A DNA stretch of 64,000 nt, taken from positions 81,339-145,338 of the forward strand of contig CAZJRB010000002.1 of the NCBI GenBank assembly GCA_964547995.1, given 5' to 3'. The stretch is from CAZJRB01 sp964547995 (GTDB taxonomy: Bacteria; Planctomycetota; Planctomycetia; Pirellulales; Thermoguttaceae). Position numbers and translations under genes: made by a program. The first letter of the stretch is position 1, and every line of letters begins with the position of its first letter. Shown piece after piece: positions 17,378-26,917 of the stretch. The notes beneath the pieces were generated by a model, which worked only from the letters and a program-made list of their open reading frames with translations, was not told the origin of the DNA and searched no databases.

Positions 17378-18436
17378 ATGGAATCGACCGCCTTGGAATT
17401 CTTCAAAAAAGCTCTGGAAACTCCTAGCGCCTCGGGGTACGAGAGCCCGGTTCAGCAAATCGTGCGCGACTACGTGGCCGACTGCGCCGACGAGGTGAGG
17501 ACCGACGTCCACGGCAATGTGATCGCGGTCCGCAACCCCGGCGCCCCGCTTCGGCTGATGTTGGCCGGCCACTGCGACCAGATCGGGCTGATCGTCCAAC
17601 ACATCGACGACGAGGGTTTCGTGTATATCCAACCGATCGGCGGTTGGGACCCGATGATGCTGATCGGCCAGCGTATGACCGTCTGGAGCGCCGGCGGGCC
17701 GGTCCCGGGCATCATCGGCAAGAAGCCGATCCATCTGATGACCGAGGAGGATCGCAAAAAAGTGCCCAAGATCAAGGAGCTTTGGCTCGATATCGGGGCC
17801 GCCGACAAGGAGCAGGCCGAGAAGCTTGTCCGGGTTGGCGATGCGATTACGGTGGCGTTGGGGTTCGGCATGATGCAGAACAACATTGCCGTTTCGCCCG
17901 CCATGGACGACAAGTCGGGGATGTGGGTGGTGATTGAGGCGCTGCGGCGGATAGAGAAGAAGAAGTTGAAATGCGCCGTCTTCGCGGTTTCGACCGTGCA
18001 GGAGGAGGTCGGCCTCCGCGGGGCCAAGACCAGTTCGTTCGGCATCGACCCGCACGTTGGTGTGGCGGTCGACGTCACCTTTGCGACCGATTGCCCAACG
18101 ATCGAGAAGAAGGAAGAGGGAGATGTCAAGATGGGTGGGGGGCCGGTTATCCACCGCGGCCCGAACATGAACCATAAAGTCGTCGACCGGCTCATCAAGG
18201 CGGCTGAGGAGAACGAAATCCCTTACCAGCTCGCTGCCGCCAACCGACCCACCGGCACGGATGCCAACGCCATGCAGGTGAACCGTTCGGGGGTGGCCAC
18301 AGGTCTGGTCAGCGTCCCCAACCGGTACATGCACAGCCCGGTCGAGACGGTCTCACTGGACGACATTGACAAGGCGGCCGACCTCTTGTCGCGATTCGCC
18401 GAGGGGCTCGGAGACGACGCGGAGTTCATTCCGTAG
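17378..18436 (+). CDS. M42-family metalloaminopeptidase
   Basis: 352 residues. Cytoplasmic dodecameric aminopeptidases of this family (TET, YsdC, FrvX) have two metals. Ligands visible: 'AGHCDQIG' (H), 'VSPAMDDKSG' (bridging D), 'VQEEVG' (catalytic and binding E), 'VDVTFATD' (D), and 'NRPTGTDANAMQ' with the C-terminal 'PNRYMHSPVE' (H). In the first motif the common H-x-D is kept (HCD). The start chosen is the ATG after 'CGGCAAAGGA'; an upstream in-frame extension to about 17114 has no ribosome binding site and is not family-like. Confidence 0.93.
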   Translation: MESTALEFFKKALETPSASGYESPVQQIVRDYVADCADEVRTDVHGNVIAVRNPGAPLRLMLAGHCDQIGLIVQHIDDEGFVYIQPIGGWDPMMLIGQRMTVWSAGGPVPGIIGKKPIHLMTEEDRKKVPKIKELWLDIGAADKEQAEKLVRVGDAITVALGFGMMQNNIAVSPAMDDKSGMWVVIEALRRIEKKKLKCAVFAVSTVQEEVGLRGAKTSSFGIDPHVGVAVDVTFATDCPTIEKKEEGDVKMGGGPVIHRGPNMNHKVVDRLIKAAEENEIPYQLAAANRPTGTDANAMQVNRSGVATGLVSVPNRYMHSPVETVSLDDIDKAADLLSRFAEGLGDDAEFIP

Positions 18437-18568
18437 ATGCTGGAGGATGAGTCTTCTGCCAAAATGGCATACTGCGCTACCTTCAGCACTGTCGGATTGC
18501 CACAGACTAAAGACTACCGAATGGCGTAACGCCTTATTTGGCAAAGGTTTGTGACACGGCTGCCGACA

Positions 18569-18585
18569 TTGGCACACCCTTTGCA
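18569..18585 (+). promoter_or_regulatory. Sigma-54 (-24/-12) promoter before groEL1
   Basis: TTGGCAC-ACCCT-TTGCA matches the RpoN consensus TGGCAC-N5-TTGCA exactly, 88 bases before the GTG start of groEL1. No CIRCE (HrcA) element is visible in the 236-base gap. An enhancer-binding protein would be required for use, and none is in the window. Confidence 0.65.
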
Positions 18586-18672
18586 CCCCTGGGCGGTTTA
18601 TTGGACCGCCGGCTGCCAAATGTGGTCGATGTGCGGGTTTGGGTCGCAATATAGAGCAGGAGGAATTCCGCT

Positions 18673-20349
<1,677 letters not shown>

Positions 20350-20448
20350 CAAACCGTTTTCTACCCGGCTCGGGTACGCTCGCCCGGGCCGGATGCAACC
20401 GAACGACAAGAATTCCTGAGGATCCATTCACATTAGAGGAACCGAATC

Positions 20449-20754
20449 ATGAAGGATAAGGATATTAAGTTGAGGCCCTTGGACGACCGGGTTGTGGTAG
20501 AACCCATCGAGGCCGAAGAAATAACTTCCGGAGGCATCGTTTTGCCCGACACGGCCAAGGAAAAACCACAACGCGGCGTCGTGCTGGCCGTTGGACCGGG
20601 CAAACTGCTCGACAGCGGAGAGCGGGGCGACTTGAGTGTTGCGGTCGGCGATGAAGTGATTTTCGGAAAATACGCCGGCAGCGATATCGAAGTGGACGAT
20701 CGCGAGATCAAGATACTACGCGAATCCGACATTCTGGCCAAGGTGATCAATTGA
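20449..20754 (+). CDS. groES: Co-chaperonin GroES
   Basis: 101 residues, 10-kDa cap of the GroEL cage. Conserved 'LRPLDDRVVVEP' at the start, mobile loop 'EEITSGGIVLPDTAKEKPQ', roof segment 'DLSVAVGDEVIFGKYAG' and C-terminal 'ILRESDILAKV'. It lies between two groEL genes, 99 bases after copy 1 and 57 bases before copy 2, so both chaperonins may share this cap. Confidence 0.97.
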   Translation: MKDKDIKLRPLDDRVVVEPIEAEEITSGGIVLPDTAKEKPQRGVVLAVGPGKLLDSGERGDLSVAVGDEVIFGKYAGSDIEVDDREIKILRESDILAKVIN

Positions 20755-20811
20755 CGTGCGAAGGTTCGCCGTCTCCGACTGGAACCATCAAATAGCTAAG
20801 GAACCGCCATC

Positions 20812-22431
20812 GTGGCTAAACAACTTTTATTCGAAGATCATGCCCGGACCCGTATGCTCCGGGGTGTGGACAAGCTGGCCGACGTCGTCGCCGTGACCCT
20901 GGGTCCGACCGGACGGAACGTTATCCTCGACAAGTCGTTCGGCGGTCCGACTGTTACCAAAGACGGCGTGACCGTCTCCAAGGAAATTGAACTTGAAGAC
21001 CATTTCGAGAACATGGGCGCCAAGCTGGTCAACGAGGTCGCCTCGAAGACCTCCGACATCGCCGGCGACGGTACCACGACGGCCACGATCCTGGCACGGG
21101 TGATCTACCGCGAGGGTCTGCGGAATATTGCGGCGGGGAGCAACCCGGCCGCGATCCGGCGCGGAATAGAGAAAGCCGTCGACGAGGCGGTCGAGTGCCT
21201 GCACTCGATGGCCAAAGCCATCACGAAGACCGAGGAAGTCGCCCACGTCGGCGCCATCAGCGCCAACAACGACCCGGCAATCGGCAACCTCCTGGCCGAG
21301 GCCATGGAGAACGTCGGCAACGATGGTGTAATCACGGTCGAGGAGGGCAAGACCGCCGAAACCACCTACGAGGTAGTCGCGGGCATGCAGTTCGACAAGG
21401 GTTACCTCTCGCCCTACTTCATCAATCGCCCCGTTGAGATGGACTGCCTCTTGGAGGACGCCTATATTCTCATTCACGAGAAGAAGATCAGCAACCTCCG
21501 CGAGTTGATCCCGATCCTGGAGAAGGTAAGCGCCACGGGCAAGCCGCTTCTGATTATCGCGGAGGACATTGAGGGAGAGGCGCTGACGACGCTGGTGGTC
21601 AACAAGTTGCGCGGCACGTTGAACATTGCCGCGGTGAAGGCCCCCGGTTTCGGCGACCGGCGGAAGGCCCTGCTCGGCGACATCGCCATTTTGACCGGCG
21701 GAACCAATATCAGCGAAGACCTCGGCATGAAGATGGAAAACGTCACGGTCGAGCATCTCGGCCGGGCGAAAAAAATCACCGTGGACCGGGAGAAGACAAC
21801 TATTGTTGAAGGGGCGGGCAAACGGAAGGAGATTGACAGCCGAATCGCTCAACTACGCACGCAAATCGAGGAGACCGACAGCGATTATGACCGAGAGAAG
21901 TACCAGGAACGCCTGGCCAAAATGTGCGGCGGTGTGGCCGTGGTCTCGGTCGGCGCGAACACCGAAGCGGAAATGAAGCAGAAGAAGGCCCGCGTGGAAG
22001 ATGCGCTGCACGCGACCCGGGCGGCCGTCGAGGAGGGGATTCTGCCGGGCGGCGGCGTGGCCCTCTTGCGGTGCCGCGAAGCGGTCGAGAAGACCCGGTC
22101 CGGCGCCCGCGGCGACGAGAAGATCGGTGTGGACATCGTTCTTCGCGCCTTGAACGCCCCGATCCGGCAGATCGCCGACAACTGCGGCATTGACGGCTCG
22201 GTGGTGGCCGACGAGGTTGGCGACAAGCCGACCAATACCGGCTACGACGCCAACAACGGCAAGTACGTCGATATGTTCAAGGCGGGAATCATCGATCCGT
22301 TGAAGGTCGTCCGCACGGCGCTGGAGAATGCCGCCAGCATCGCGGGGCTGATGTTGACTACTGAAACGCTGGTAACCGACTTGAAGGACGAAGACAAGAA
22401 GCAGCAACGGGTCGAGGGAAGTGTCCGTTGA
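20812..22431 (+). CDS. groEL: Chaperonin GroEL (copy 2, no GGM tail)
   Basis: 539 residues, starting at GTG. ATP-site motifs 'TLGPTGRNVILDKSFGGPTVTKDG' (seen in parts) and 'AGDGTTTAT' are intact, as is 'LPGGGVALL'. The tail is 'LKDEDKKQQRVEGSVR', charged and without GGM, so cavity properties should differ from copy 1. Many residues flanking the apical domain differ ('YLSPYFINRPVEM' against 'YLSPHFVTDQESQ'). Closing gene of the chaperonin unit; a terminator follows. Confidence 0.95.
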   Translation: MAKQLLFEDHARTRMLRGVDKLADVVAVTLGPTGRNVILDKSFGGPTVTKDGVTVSKEIELEDHFENMGAKLVNEVASKTSDIAGDGTTTATILARVIYREGLRNIAAGSNPAAIRRGIEKAVDEAVECLHSMAKAITKTEEVAHVGAISANNDPAIGNLLAEAMENVGNDGVITVEEGKTAETTYEVVAGMQFDKGYLSPYFINRPVEMDCLLEDAYILIHEKKISNLRELIPILEKVSATGKPLLIIAEDIEGEALTTLVVNKLRGTLNIAAVKAPGFGDRRKALLGDIAILTGGTNISEDLGMKMENVTVEHLGRAKKITVDREKTTIVEGAGKRKEIDSRIAQLRTQIEETDSDYDREKYQERLAKMCGGVAVVSVGANTEAEMKQKKARVEDALHATRAAVEEGILPGGGVALLRCREAVEKTRSGARGDEKIGVDIVLRALNAPIRQIADNCGIDGSVVADEVGDKPTNTGYDANNGKYVDMFKAGIIDPLKVVRTALENAASIAGLMLTTETLVTDLKDEDKKQQRVEGSVR

Positions 22432-22486
22432 GGCGGGCCGGTCGTTCTCGAGCGATTGTGCCTGAGCGAAATCTGCCGGGAATCAC

Positions 22487-22517
22487 CGGGCCATCTCCCG
22501 ATGGGGTGGCCCGTTTT
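22487..22517 (+). terminator. Rho-independent terminator after groEL2
   Basis: Stem CGGGCCA ... TGGCCCG (22487-22493 with 22507-22513), or the inner CCATC-TCCC-GATGG alternative, followed by TTTT. It separates the chaperonin unit from dnaJ. Confidence 0.7.
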
Positions 22518-22553
22518 GCTTGAGTTCCCGGGACGTTGACGCACCGATCGGCG

Positions 22554-22582
22554 TTCCGGCAACGCGCCGTGTGAGCTATAAT
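22554..22582 (+). promoter_or_regulatory. Candidate promoter for dnaJ operon
   Basis: TATAAT at 22577-22582, 34 bases before the dnaJ ATG; the hexamer 17 bases upstream (TTCCGG) is only a weak -35. It lies just after the chaperonin terminator. Confidence 0.4.
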
Positions 22583-22615
22583 AAGTTTTTGCGCGGAAAC
22601 CCTGATTGACGGGCC

Positions 22616-23731
22616 ATGGCAAAGAAACGCTGCTATTACGAGGTTCTCGATATTGACCGGTCGGCAACCGACGGGCAGATTTCCGAGGCGTACCGCAAGC
22701 TGGCGCTTAGGTATCACCCCGACCGGAATCCGGGCGACGAGGAGGCGGTTGCCCGGTTCAAGGAGGCGGCCGAGGCCTTCGAAGTGCTCAGCGACCGGGA
22801 GAAGCGGGGGCGCTACGATCGCTACGGACACGCGGCATTTGAAGGGCCCGGCGGCGGAGCATCTCATTTTCACGACGTCGGCGACATCTTCGCGGCCTTC
22901 GGCGACATCTTCGGCGATATTTTCGGCGGGGCGCCGGGCAGGCGCCGTGTCCGCCGCGGGGCCGACATCCGCTGTGACGTTACTGTCGATTTGCTCGAGG
23001 CCGCTCACGGCACCGCCAAAGTCGTTCAGTTCCACCGCCACGATAAGTGCGTCGTCTGCGGCGGTTCCGGGGCAAAAGAAGGCACGGAGCCGGAAGTCTG
23101 CTCCTACTGCGGCGGAAGGGGGCAGGTGGTCCAATCGACCGGCATCTTCTCGTTGCAGACCGCGTGCCCTTCTTGTCGAGGAAACGGGAGAATCATTCGC
23201 GAAAAATGCCGCGAATGCCGCGGCGCAGGCTACGTGCAGAAGCAGGTTACCCGAAAGGTCGATATCCCCGCCGGCGTCGACAACCAAACCCAGCTCCGAC
23301 TCCAGGGGGAGGGTGAGCCGAGCCCCGACGGCGGCCCCCCCGGCGATTGCTATTGCTTCATCGCCGTAACCGAGCACCCGCTGTTCGAGCGCAAGGGACA
23401 ACACATCATCTGCGACGTGCCGATCAGCTACTCGCAAGCCGCCTTGGGGGCCACGATCGAAGTGCCGACACTCGACGGGCGCGACGAGCTGAAGATTCCC
23501 GCCGGGACACAATCGGGAAAAATTTTCACGCTCAAGGGACTTGGCATGCCCGACCTGAGGCGCACCGGTCGGGGGGACCTCCTTGTGCAGGTCCATGTCG
23601 AAGTTGCGAGAAAGCTTGACGCGGAGCACAAGGAAATCCTCAGAAAACTGGCGGAATACGAAATTGCCGACATGACCCCCGAAAGAAAATCCTTCTTCCA
23701 GAAACTCAAGGACTATTTTCATCCCAGCTAG
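22616..23731 (+). CDS. dnaJ: Chaperone DnaJ (Hsp40)
   Basis: 371 residues, full-length type I Hsp40. J-domain residues 5-70 with the HPD motif ('YHPDRNPG') that stimulates DnaK ATPase; G/F region with 'DIFAAFGDIFGDIFGG'; four zinc repeats CxxCxGxG ('CVVCGGSG', 'CSYCGGRG', 'CPSCRGNG', 'CRECRGAG'); then the substrate-binding C-terminal domains ('AALGATIEVPTLDG', 'GMPDLRRTGRGDL'). No dnaK is in the window. Followed 28 bases later by grpE. Confidence 0.97.
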   Translation: MAKKRCYYEVLDIDRSATDGQISEAYRKLALRYHPDRNPGDEEAVARFKEAAEAFEVLSDREKRGRYDRYGHAAFEGPGGGASHFHDVGDIFAAFGDIFGDIFGGAPGRRRVRRGADIRCDVTVDLLEAAHGTAKVVQFHRHDKCVVCGGSGAKEGTEPEVCSYCGGRGQVVQSTGIFSLQTACPSCRGNGRIIREKCRECRGAGYVQKQVTRKVDIPAGVDNQTQLRLQGEGEPSPDGGPPGDCYCFIAVTEHPLFERKGQHIICDVPISYSQAALGATIEVPTLDGRDELKIPAGTQSGKIFTLKGLGMPDLRRTGRGDLLVQVHVEVARKLDAEHKEILRKLAEYEIADMTPERKSFFQKLKDYFHPS

Positions 23732-23759
23732 CATGTGGGGGGTGAACGGAGGACGAAGC

Positions 23760-24257
23760 GTGTCCGAAAACAAACCAGAAAAGACCGATCCGGCGGACAT
23801 CGACGGACAACTGGCGGGGCTGCTCGCCGAGTTGCAGGAGGCCAACGACCGGACGCTGCGAATCCAGGCGGAGTTGGAAAACTATCGCAAACGGGCCGCC
23901 CGGGAATTGCAGGACGAACGCCGCTACGCCGCGATGCCCTTGTTGCGGGACCTGCTCCCCGTGTGGGACAACATCAATCGTGCCATCGAGTCCGCCGAGC
24001 AGAACCACGACGTCGGCGCGCTGCTGGAAGGGGTCAAAATGGTCGCCGAGCAGTTCGAGAACGTGCTCGGACAACACGATTGCACCCGGATCGAATCACT
24101 GCACAAGCCATTTGATCCGAACCTCCATGAGGCGATCTCCCAGCAGCCCTCGAAGAAATGTCCGCCGGGTACGGTTGTCCTGGAGACACAAACGGGATTC
24201 CAGATCCATGACCGCGTGGTACGCCCCAGTCAGGTCATCGTTTCAACGGAAAGTTAG
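23760..24257 (+). CDS. grpE: Nucleotide exchange factor GrpE
   Basis: 165 residues. GrpE releases ADP from DnaK. Long N-terminal helix with 'QAELENYRKRAAREL', four-helix segment, and C-terminal beta domain with 'FDPNLHEAI' and 'VVRPSQVIVS'. Start chosen is the GTG at 23760 with GGAGGA six bases upstream, rather than the ATG at 23733, which has no ribosome binding site and adds a non-conserved 9 residues. Confidence 0.93.
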   Translation: MSENKPEKTDPADIDGQLAGLLAELQEANDRTLRIQAELENYRKRAARELQDERRYAAMPLLRDLLPVWDNINRAIESAEQNHDVGALLEGVKMVAEQFENVLGQHDCTRIESLHKPFDPNLHEAISQQPSKKCPPGTVVLETQTGFQIHDRVVRPSQVIVSTES

Positions 24258-24287
24258 CAATGGAGCCGGGAGGACAGACAACGCACC

Positions 24288-24584
24288 ATGCCACATTACG
24301 ACTACGTTTGCGACAACTGTGGTCACAAGTTCGAGCTGTACCAATCCATCACGGCGAAGGTCCGGCGCAAGTGCCCCGCGTGCGGCAGGCCGAAGCTTCG
24401 ACGGTTGATCGGCCCCGGTGCCGCAATCATGTTCAAGGGATCGGGCTTCTACCAGACCGACTACCGGAGCGAATCATACAGGAAGGGCGCCGAAGCCGCC
24501 AAGAAGCAAAAAGACAAGGGAAAAGAGAAGTCTAAGGATCAGGCAAAGGACAAGAGCAAGAAGGAATCGAAAGGGAAGAAGTGA
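24288..24584 (+). CDS. FmdB-type zinc-ribbon protein
   Basis: 98 residues. The N-terminal 50 residues are an FmdB/CxxC_CxxC zinc ribbon: 'YDYVCDNCGHKFE' and 'CPACGRPKLRRLIG', then the family motif 'FKGSGFYQTDY'. The C-terminal 35 residues are a low-complexity lysine-rich tail (KDKGKEKSKDQAK...). FmdB relatives are annotated as regulators without firm biochemical role. Overlaps the next gene by four bases. Confidence 0.85.
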   Translation: MPHYDYVCDNCGHKFELYQSITAKVRRKCPACGRPKLRRLIGPGAAIMFKGSGFYQTDYRSESYRKGAEAAKKQKDKGKEKSKDQAKDKSKKESKGKK

Positions 24585-24796
24585 CCACCTGTAACGGGCG
24601 TGGTTTTCCGCCACGTGCCTCCATGATGTTCCGGTGTCCTATCTGCGAGAAGATGTTCGATCCCGAGGCGAGCCCGGCTATGCCCTTTTGTAGCGAACGC
24701 TGCAGGTTGGTGGACCTGAATTGCTGGCTCGATGAGGAGTACGGTCTGCCGAATCCGTCGGAAGAAGAAGAGCCGGAAGTGGCGGACGATCTGTAG
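24581..24796 (+). CDS. yacG: DNA gyrase inhibitor-like zinc protein YacG
   Basis: Up to 71 residues. YacG binds one zinc through C-x2-C and C-x3-C and inhibits gyrase in E. coli. Here 'CPICEKMF' and 'PFCSERCRLVDLNCWLDEEY' are intact, followed by an acidic tail. The GTG at 24581 overlaps the FmdB stop; the ATG at 24623 ('MMFRCPIC') fits family length better, so the real protein may be 57 residues. End of the dnaJ-grpE-fmdB-yacG unit. Confidence 0.85.
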   Translation: MTTCNGRGFPPRASMMFRCPICEKMFDPEASPAMPFCSERCRLVDLNCWLDEEYGLPNPSEEEEPEVADDL

Positions 24797-24866
24797 CTGG
24801 GTGCTCCCCGGCCGCTGGGGGCACGTTATGGGGTGGCCTCCGCCCAATTTCCCCGGTTTACCCCGC

Positions 24867-24894
24867 TTGCATCTGTCCCCGCGGGAGGTATAAT
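24867..24894 (+). promoter_or_regulatory. Sigma-70-type promoter
   Basis: TTGCAT - 16 bases - TATAAT, 61 bases before the membrane protein start at 24955. The TTGCA-type -35 is shared with other promoters in the window. Confidence 0.6.
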
Positions 24895-24954
24895 GCCCAA
24901 AATCGGCGATTCTTGGGCACAAGTGGTTTTTTGAGCACAAACGAGGAGGGTTCG

Positions 24955-26340
24955 ATGATGAAGGAAGAAAACGGCGGTATTCTGCGGACGGTGGCTTGGC
25001 CAGAAATATGTCCTTGGCTGAATATCTTCCGCGTTTTTCGGATTGCGATCGGTGTTCGCGTTCTGGTGCTGGCAACGACGGGGCTTCTGCTGACCGTGGG
25101 CATGTGGGGACTGATAGCAGCGGTGTTGGGACCCGATTCCGATTCGGACACGGCCACGTGGATTAACCAGCACATCGAGGACAATTGGCGAGTGGTTACC
25201 GAGAGTCTACCGGACAAGCCGGGGTTACCCGAGTGGCCGGTTGCCGATACGAATGATCCTGATGCCGAGAACTCCCGCGCTCCCATCATGGACTCGGTTG
25301 TGACGGTCTGGTTGCGGCTGACGGAACCGTTGAGGCGTGTTCTGGCGGCCTCGCCGCGGGAGTTGTTCTGCCTGTTGCTGTTTGGTTTGACATCGCTGGC
25401 CATCTGGGCGTTTTTCGGGGGCGCGATCACGCGGATTGCCTCGGTGGAGTTGGCGTGTGGGGAACGGGTTCCCATGGGGGCGGCGCTTCGTCACGCTTGT
25501 TCGAACTTCTGGAGCTATTTCACCGCCCCGCTGGTTCCCCTGTTGGGGATCGTGCTGATGGCCGTCCCCGTTTGGATCTTGGGATTGATTATGAACGCCA
25601 ATCTCGGTGTCCTGTTGGTTTCCTTCGTCTGGTTGCTCGCCCTGCTGGCCGGTCTGGTGATGACGCTCTTTCTCATCGGCTTGCTATTCGGATTTCCGCT
25701 GATGTGGGGGACCATCAGCACGGAGGGGACGGACAGTTTCGATGCCTTGAGCCGTTCGTACGCCTATGTCTTCCAGCGCCCCTTGCACTATCTGTTCTAC
25801 ATCCTGGTGGCGGCCGTGCTGGGTGCTTTGGGGTGGCTGTTGGTTTGGAACTTTGCCGCGTGCATCATACAACTGACCTATTGGTCGGCCAGTTGGGGGT
25901 GTGGGGAGCCCCGAATCAAAGAACTCCAGACGCTCGTAGGTGTCGGCGGCGTGGGCTTCGCGATACTCAACTTCTGGGTGCAATGCGTGAAATTCATCGC
26001 CGTTGGCTTCGTCTACGGCTATTTCTGGGTCGCCGCGTCGGCCATCTACCTTTTGCTGCGCCGCGACGTCGACGCTACCGAGATGGACGAAGTCTATCTC
26101 GACGAAGACGCCGACGAGCAACCCTACGGGCTTCCACCACTTGCGGCCGACCAGGGCGGCGCCCCGGTCGACGAGGAAGAATCACCCGGGGAAGAGCCGG
26201 AAGAGGAATCGCGGGAAGGAGAGTCGGCGGAGAAAGAGGACGAGTCCGAAGCCGACGAATCCTCCGAGACCGAGTCGTCGAGTGAGGGCACGGAAGAGAC
26301 CGGCTCGCTCGAAGAGGACAGGCCGCCGGAGGAGGGATAG
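24955..26340 (+). CDS. Multi-pass membrane protein with acidic C-terminal tail, unknown
   Basis: 461 residues. Hydrophobic segments around residues 28-58, 137-160, 187-215, 218-250, 277-305 and 330-365; a 45-residue loop after the first is probably outside. The last 75 residues are very rich in Glu, Asp and Ser ('EEESPGEEPEEES'), a disordered tail. Start ATG chosen at 24955 with GAGGAGGG about five bases upstream. I recognise no named family, though similar membrane proteins occur in planctomycetes. Role unknown. Confidence 0.75.
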   Translation: MMKEENGGILRTVAWPEICPWLNIFRVFRIAIGVRVLVLATTGLLLTVGMWGLIAAVLGPDSDSDTATWINQHIEDNWRVVTESLPDKPGLPEWPVADTNDPDAENSRAPIMDSVVTVWLRLTEPLRRVLAASPRELFCLLLFGLTSLAIWAFFGGAITRIASVELACGERVPMGAALRHACSNFWSYFTAPLVPLLGIVLMAVPVWILGLIMNANLGVLLVSFVWLLALLAGLVMTLFLIGLLFGFPLMWGTISTEGTDSFDALSRSYAYVFQRPLHYLFYILVAAVLGALGWLLVWNFAACIIQLTYWSASWGCGEPRIKELQTLVGVGGVGFAILNFWVQCVKFIAVGFVYGYFWVAASAIYLLLRRDVDATEMDEVYLDEDADEQPYGLPPLAADQGGAPVDEEESPGEEPEEESREGESAEKEDESEADESSETESSSEGTEETGSLEEDRPPEEG

Positions 26341-26388
26341 CGGCCTGTTTCGAGCACTTTTTTAACGGCTTGATCACCGCCGGTTGGG

Positions 26389-26736
26389 TCAGACCGCACC
26401 GGGCCCCCGCGCCGCATCGTCGACTTGGATCGCTTCGTCCGCCAGCAGGACAAAGATGTTGCCGTCGCCGACGGTGCCTTCGGGGCCGCTCCGGGCCACG
26501 TTCGCAATGGTATCGACGGTTCGGTCGAGGAAATCGTCGTTGACGACCACTTCGAGCACGACCTTGCGGATCAGCGCGGTAGCAGGTTCCTTACCCCGGT
26601 AAAACTCGCTGCGCCCCCGCTGCCGCCCGAAACCCTGGGCATCGCAGACCGTCATTCTCTGCACTTCGATTTTCTCGAGTGCCTCGCGGACGGCGTTTAG
26701 TTTGGTCGGCTGGATGACGGCGATGACAAGCTTCAC
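26389..26736 (-). CDS. glnB: P-II family nitrogen regulatory protein
   Basis: 115 residues with the P-II fold: 'KLVIAVIQPTKLNAVREAL', T-loop 'GFGRQRGRSEFYRGKEPAT', B-loop 'GPEGTVGDGNIFV'. P-II trimers sense 2-oxoglutarate, ATP and ADP and control ammonium uptake and glutamine synthetase. Y46 is kept, but the uridylylated Tyr51 of E. coli is Pro here. The start is GTG at 26736, with a longer in-frame extension rejected as non-homologous. No amtB or glnA adjoins it, so the symbol is by family, not by locus. Confidence 0.9.
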   Translation of the reverse strand: MKLVIAVIQPTKLNAVREALEKIEVQRMTVCDAQGFGRQRGRSEFYRGKEPATALIRKVVLEVVVNDDFLDRTVDTIANVARSGPEGTVGDGNIFVLLADEAIQVDDAARGPGAV

Positions 26737-26774
26737 GCGGCGGTCTCCGACTTCTGGCGGCGACAATACAGCGG

Positions 26775-26803
26775 AGTATAGCGGATATTCCCGCCATTGC
26801 CAA
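26775..26803 (-). promoter_or_regulatory. Sigma-70-type promoter for the P-II gene
   Basis: On the minus strand: TTGGCA - 17 bases - TATACT, with the expected start about 32 bases before the GTG codon. Confidence 0.6.
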
Positions 26804-26917
26804 CAGGCCTCCTGCCGCACCCAACGCTTGCATTTGTGCGACTTCCCGTTATTCTGGACAGTAGTGCGTCTGGCCGAATGTCTTATTGATCCGCACGTGT
26901 GGCCGAAAGGAACAAGC

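Noticed and set aside
18437..18672. CIRCE (HrcA) element before groEL1
   Set aside because: No TTAGCACTC-N9-GAGTGCTAA or near match; only 'TCAGCACTG' without its partner is visible.
26702..26917. Upstream extension of the GH51 gene
   Set aside because: It would cover the P-II promoter region and place the signal peptide internally; the ATG at 26918 has a good site and leads straight into the signal peptide.
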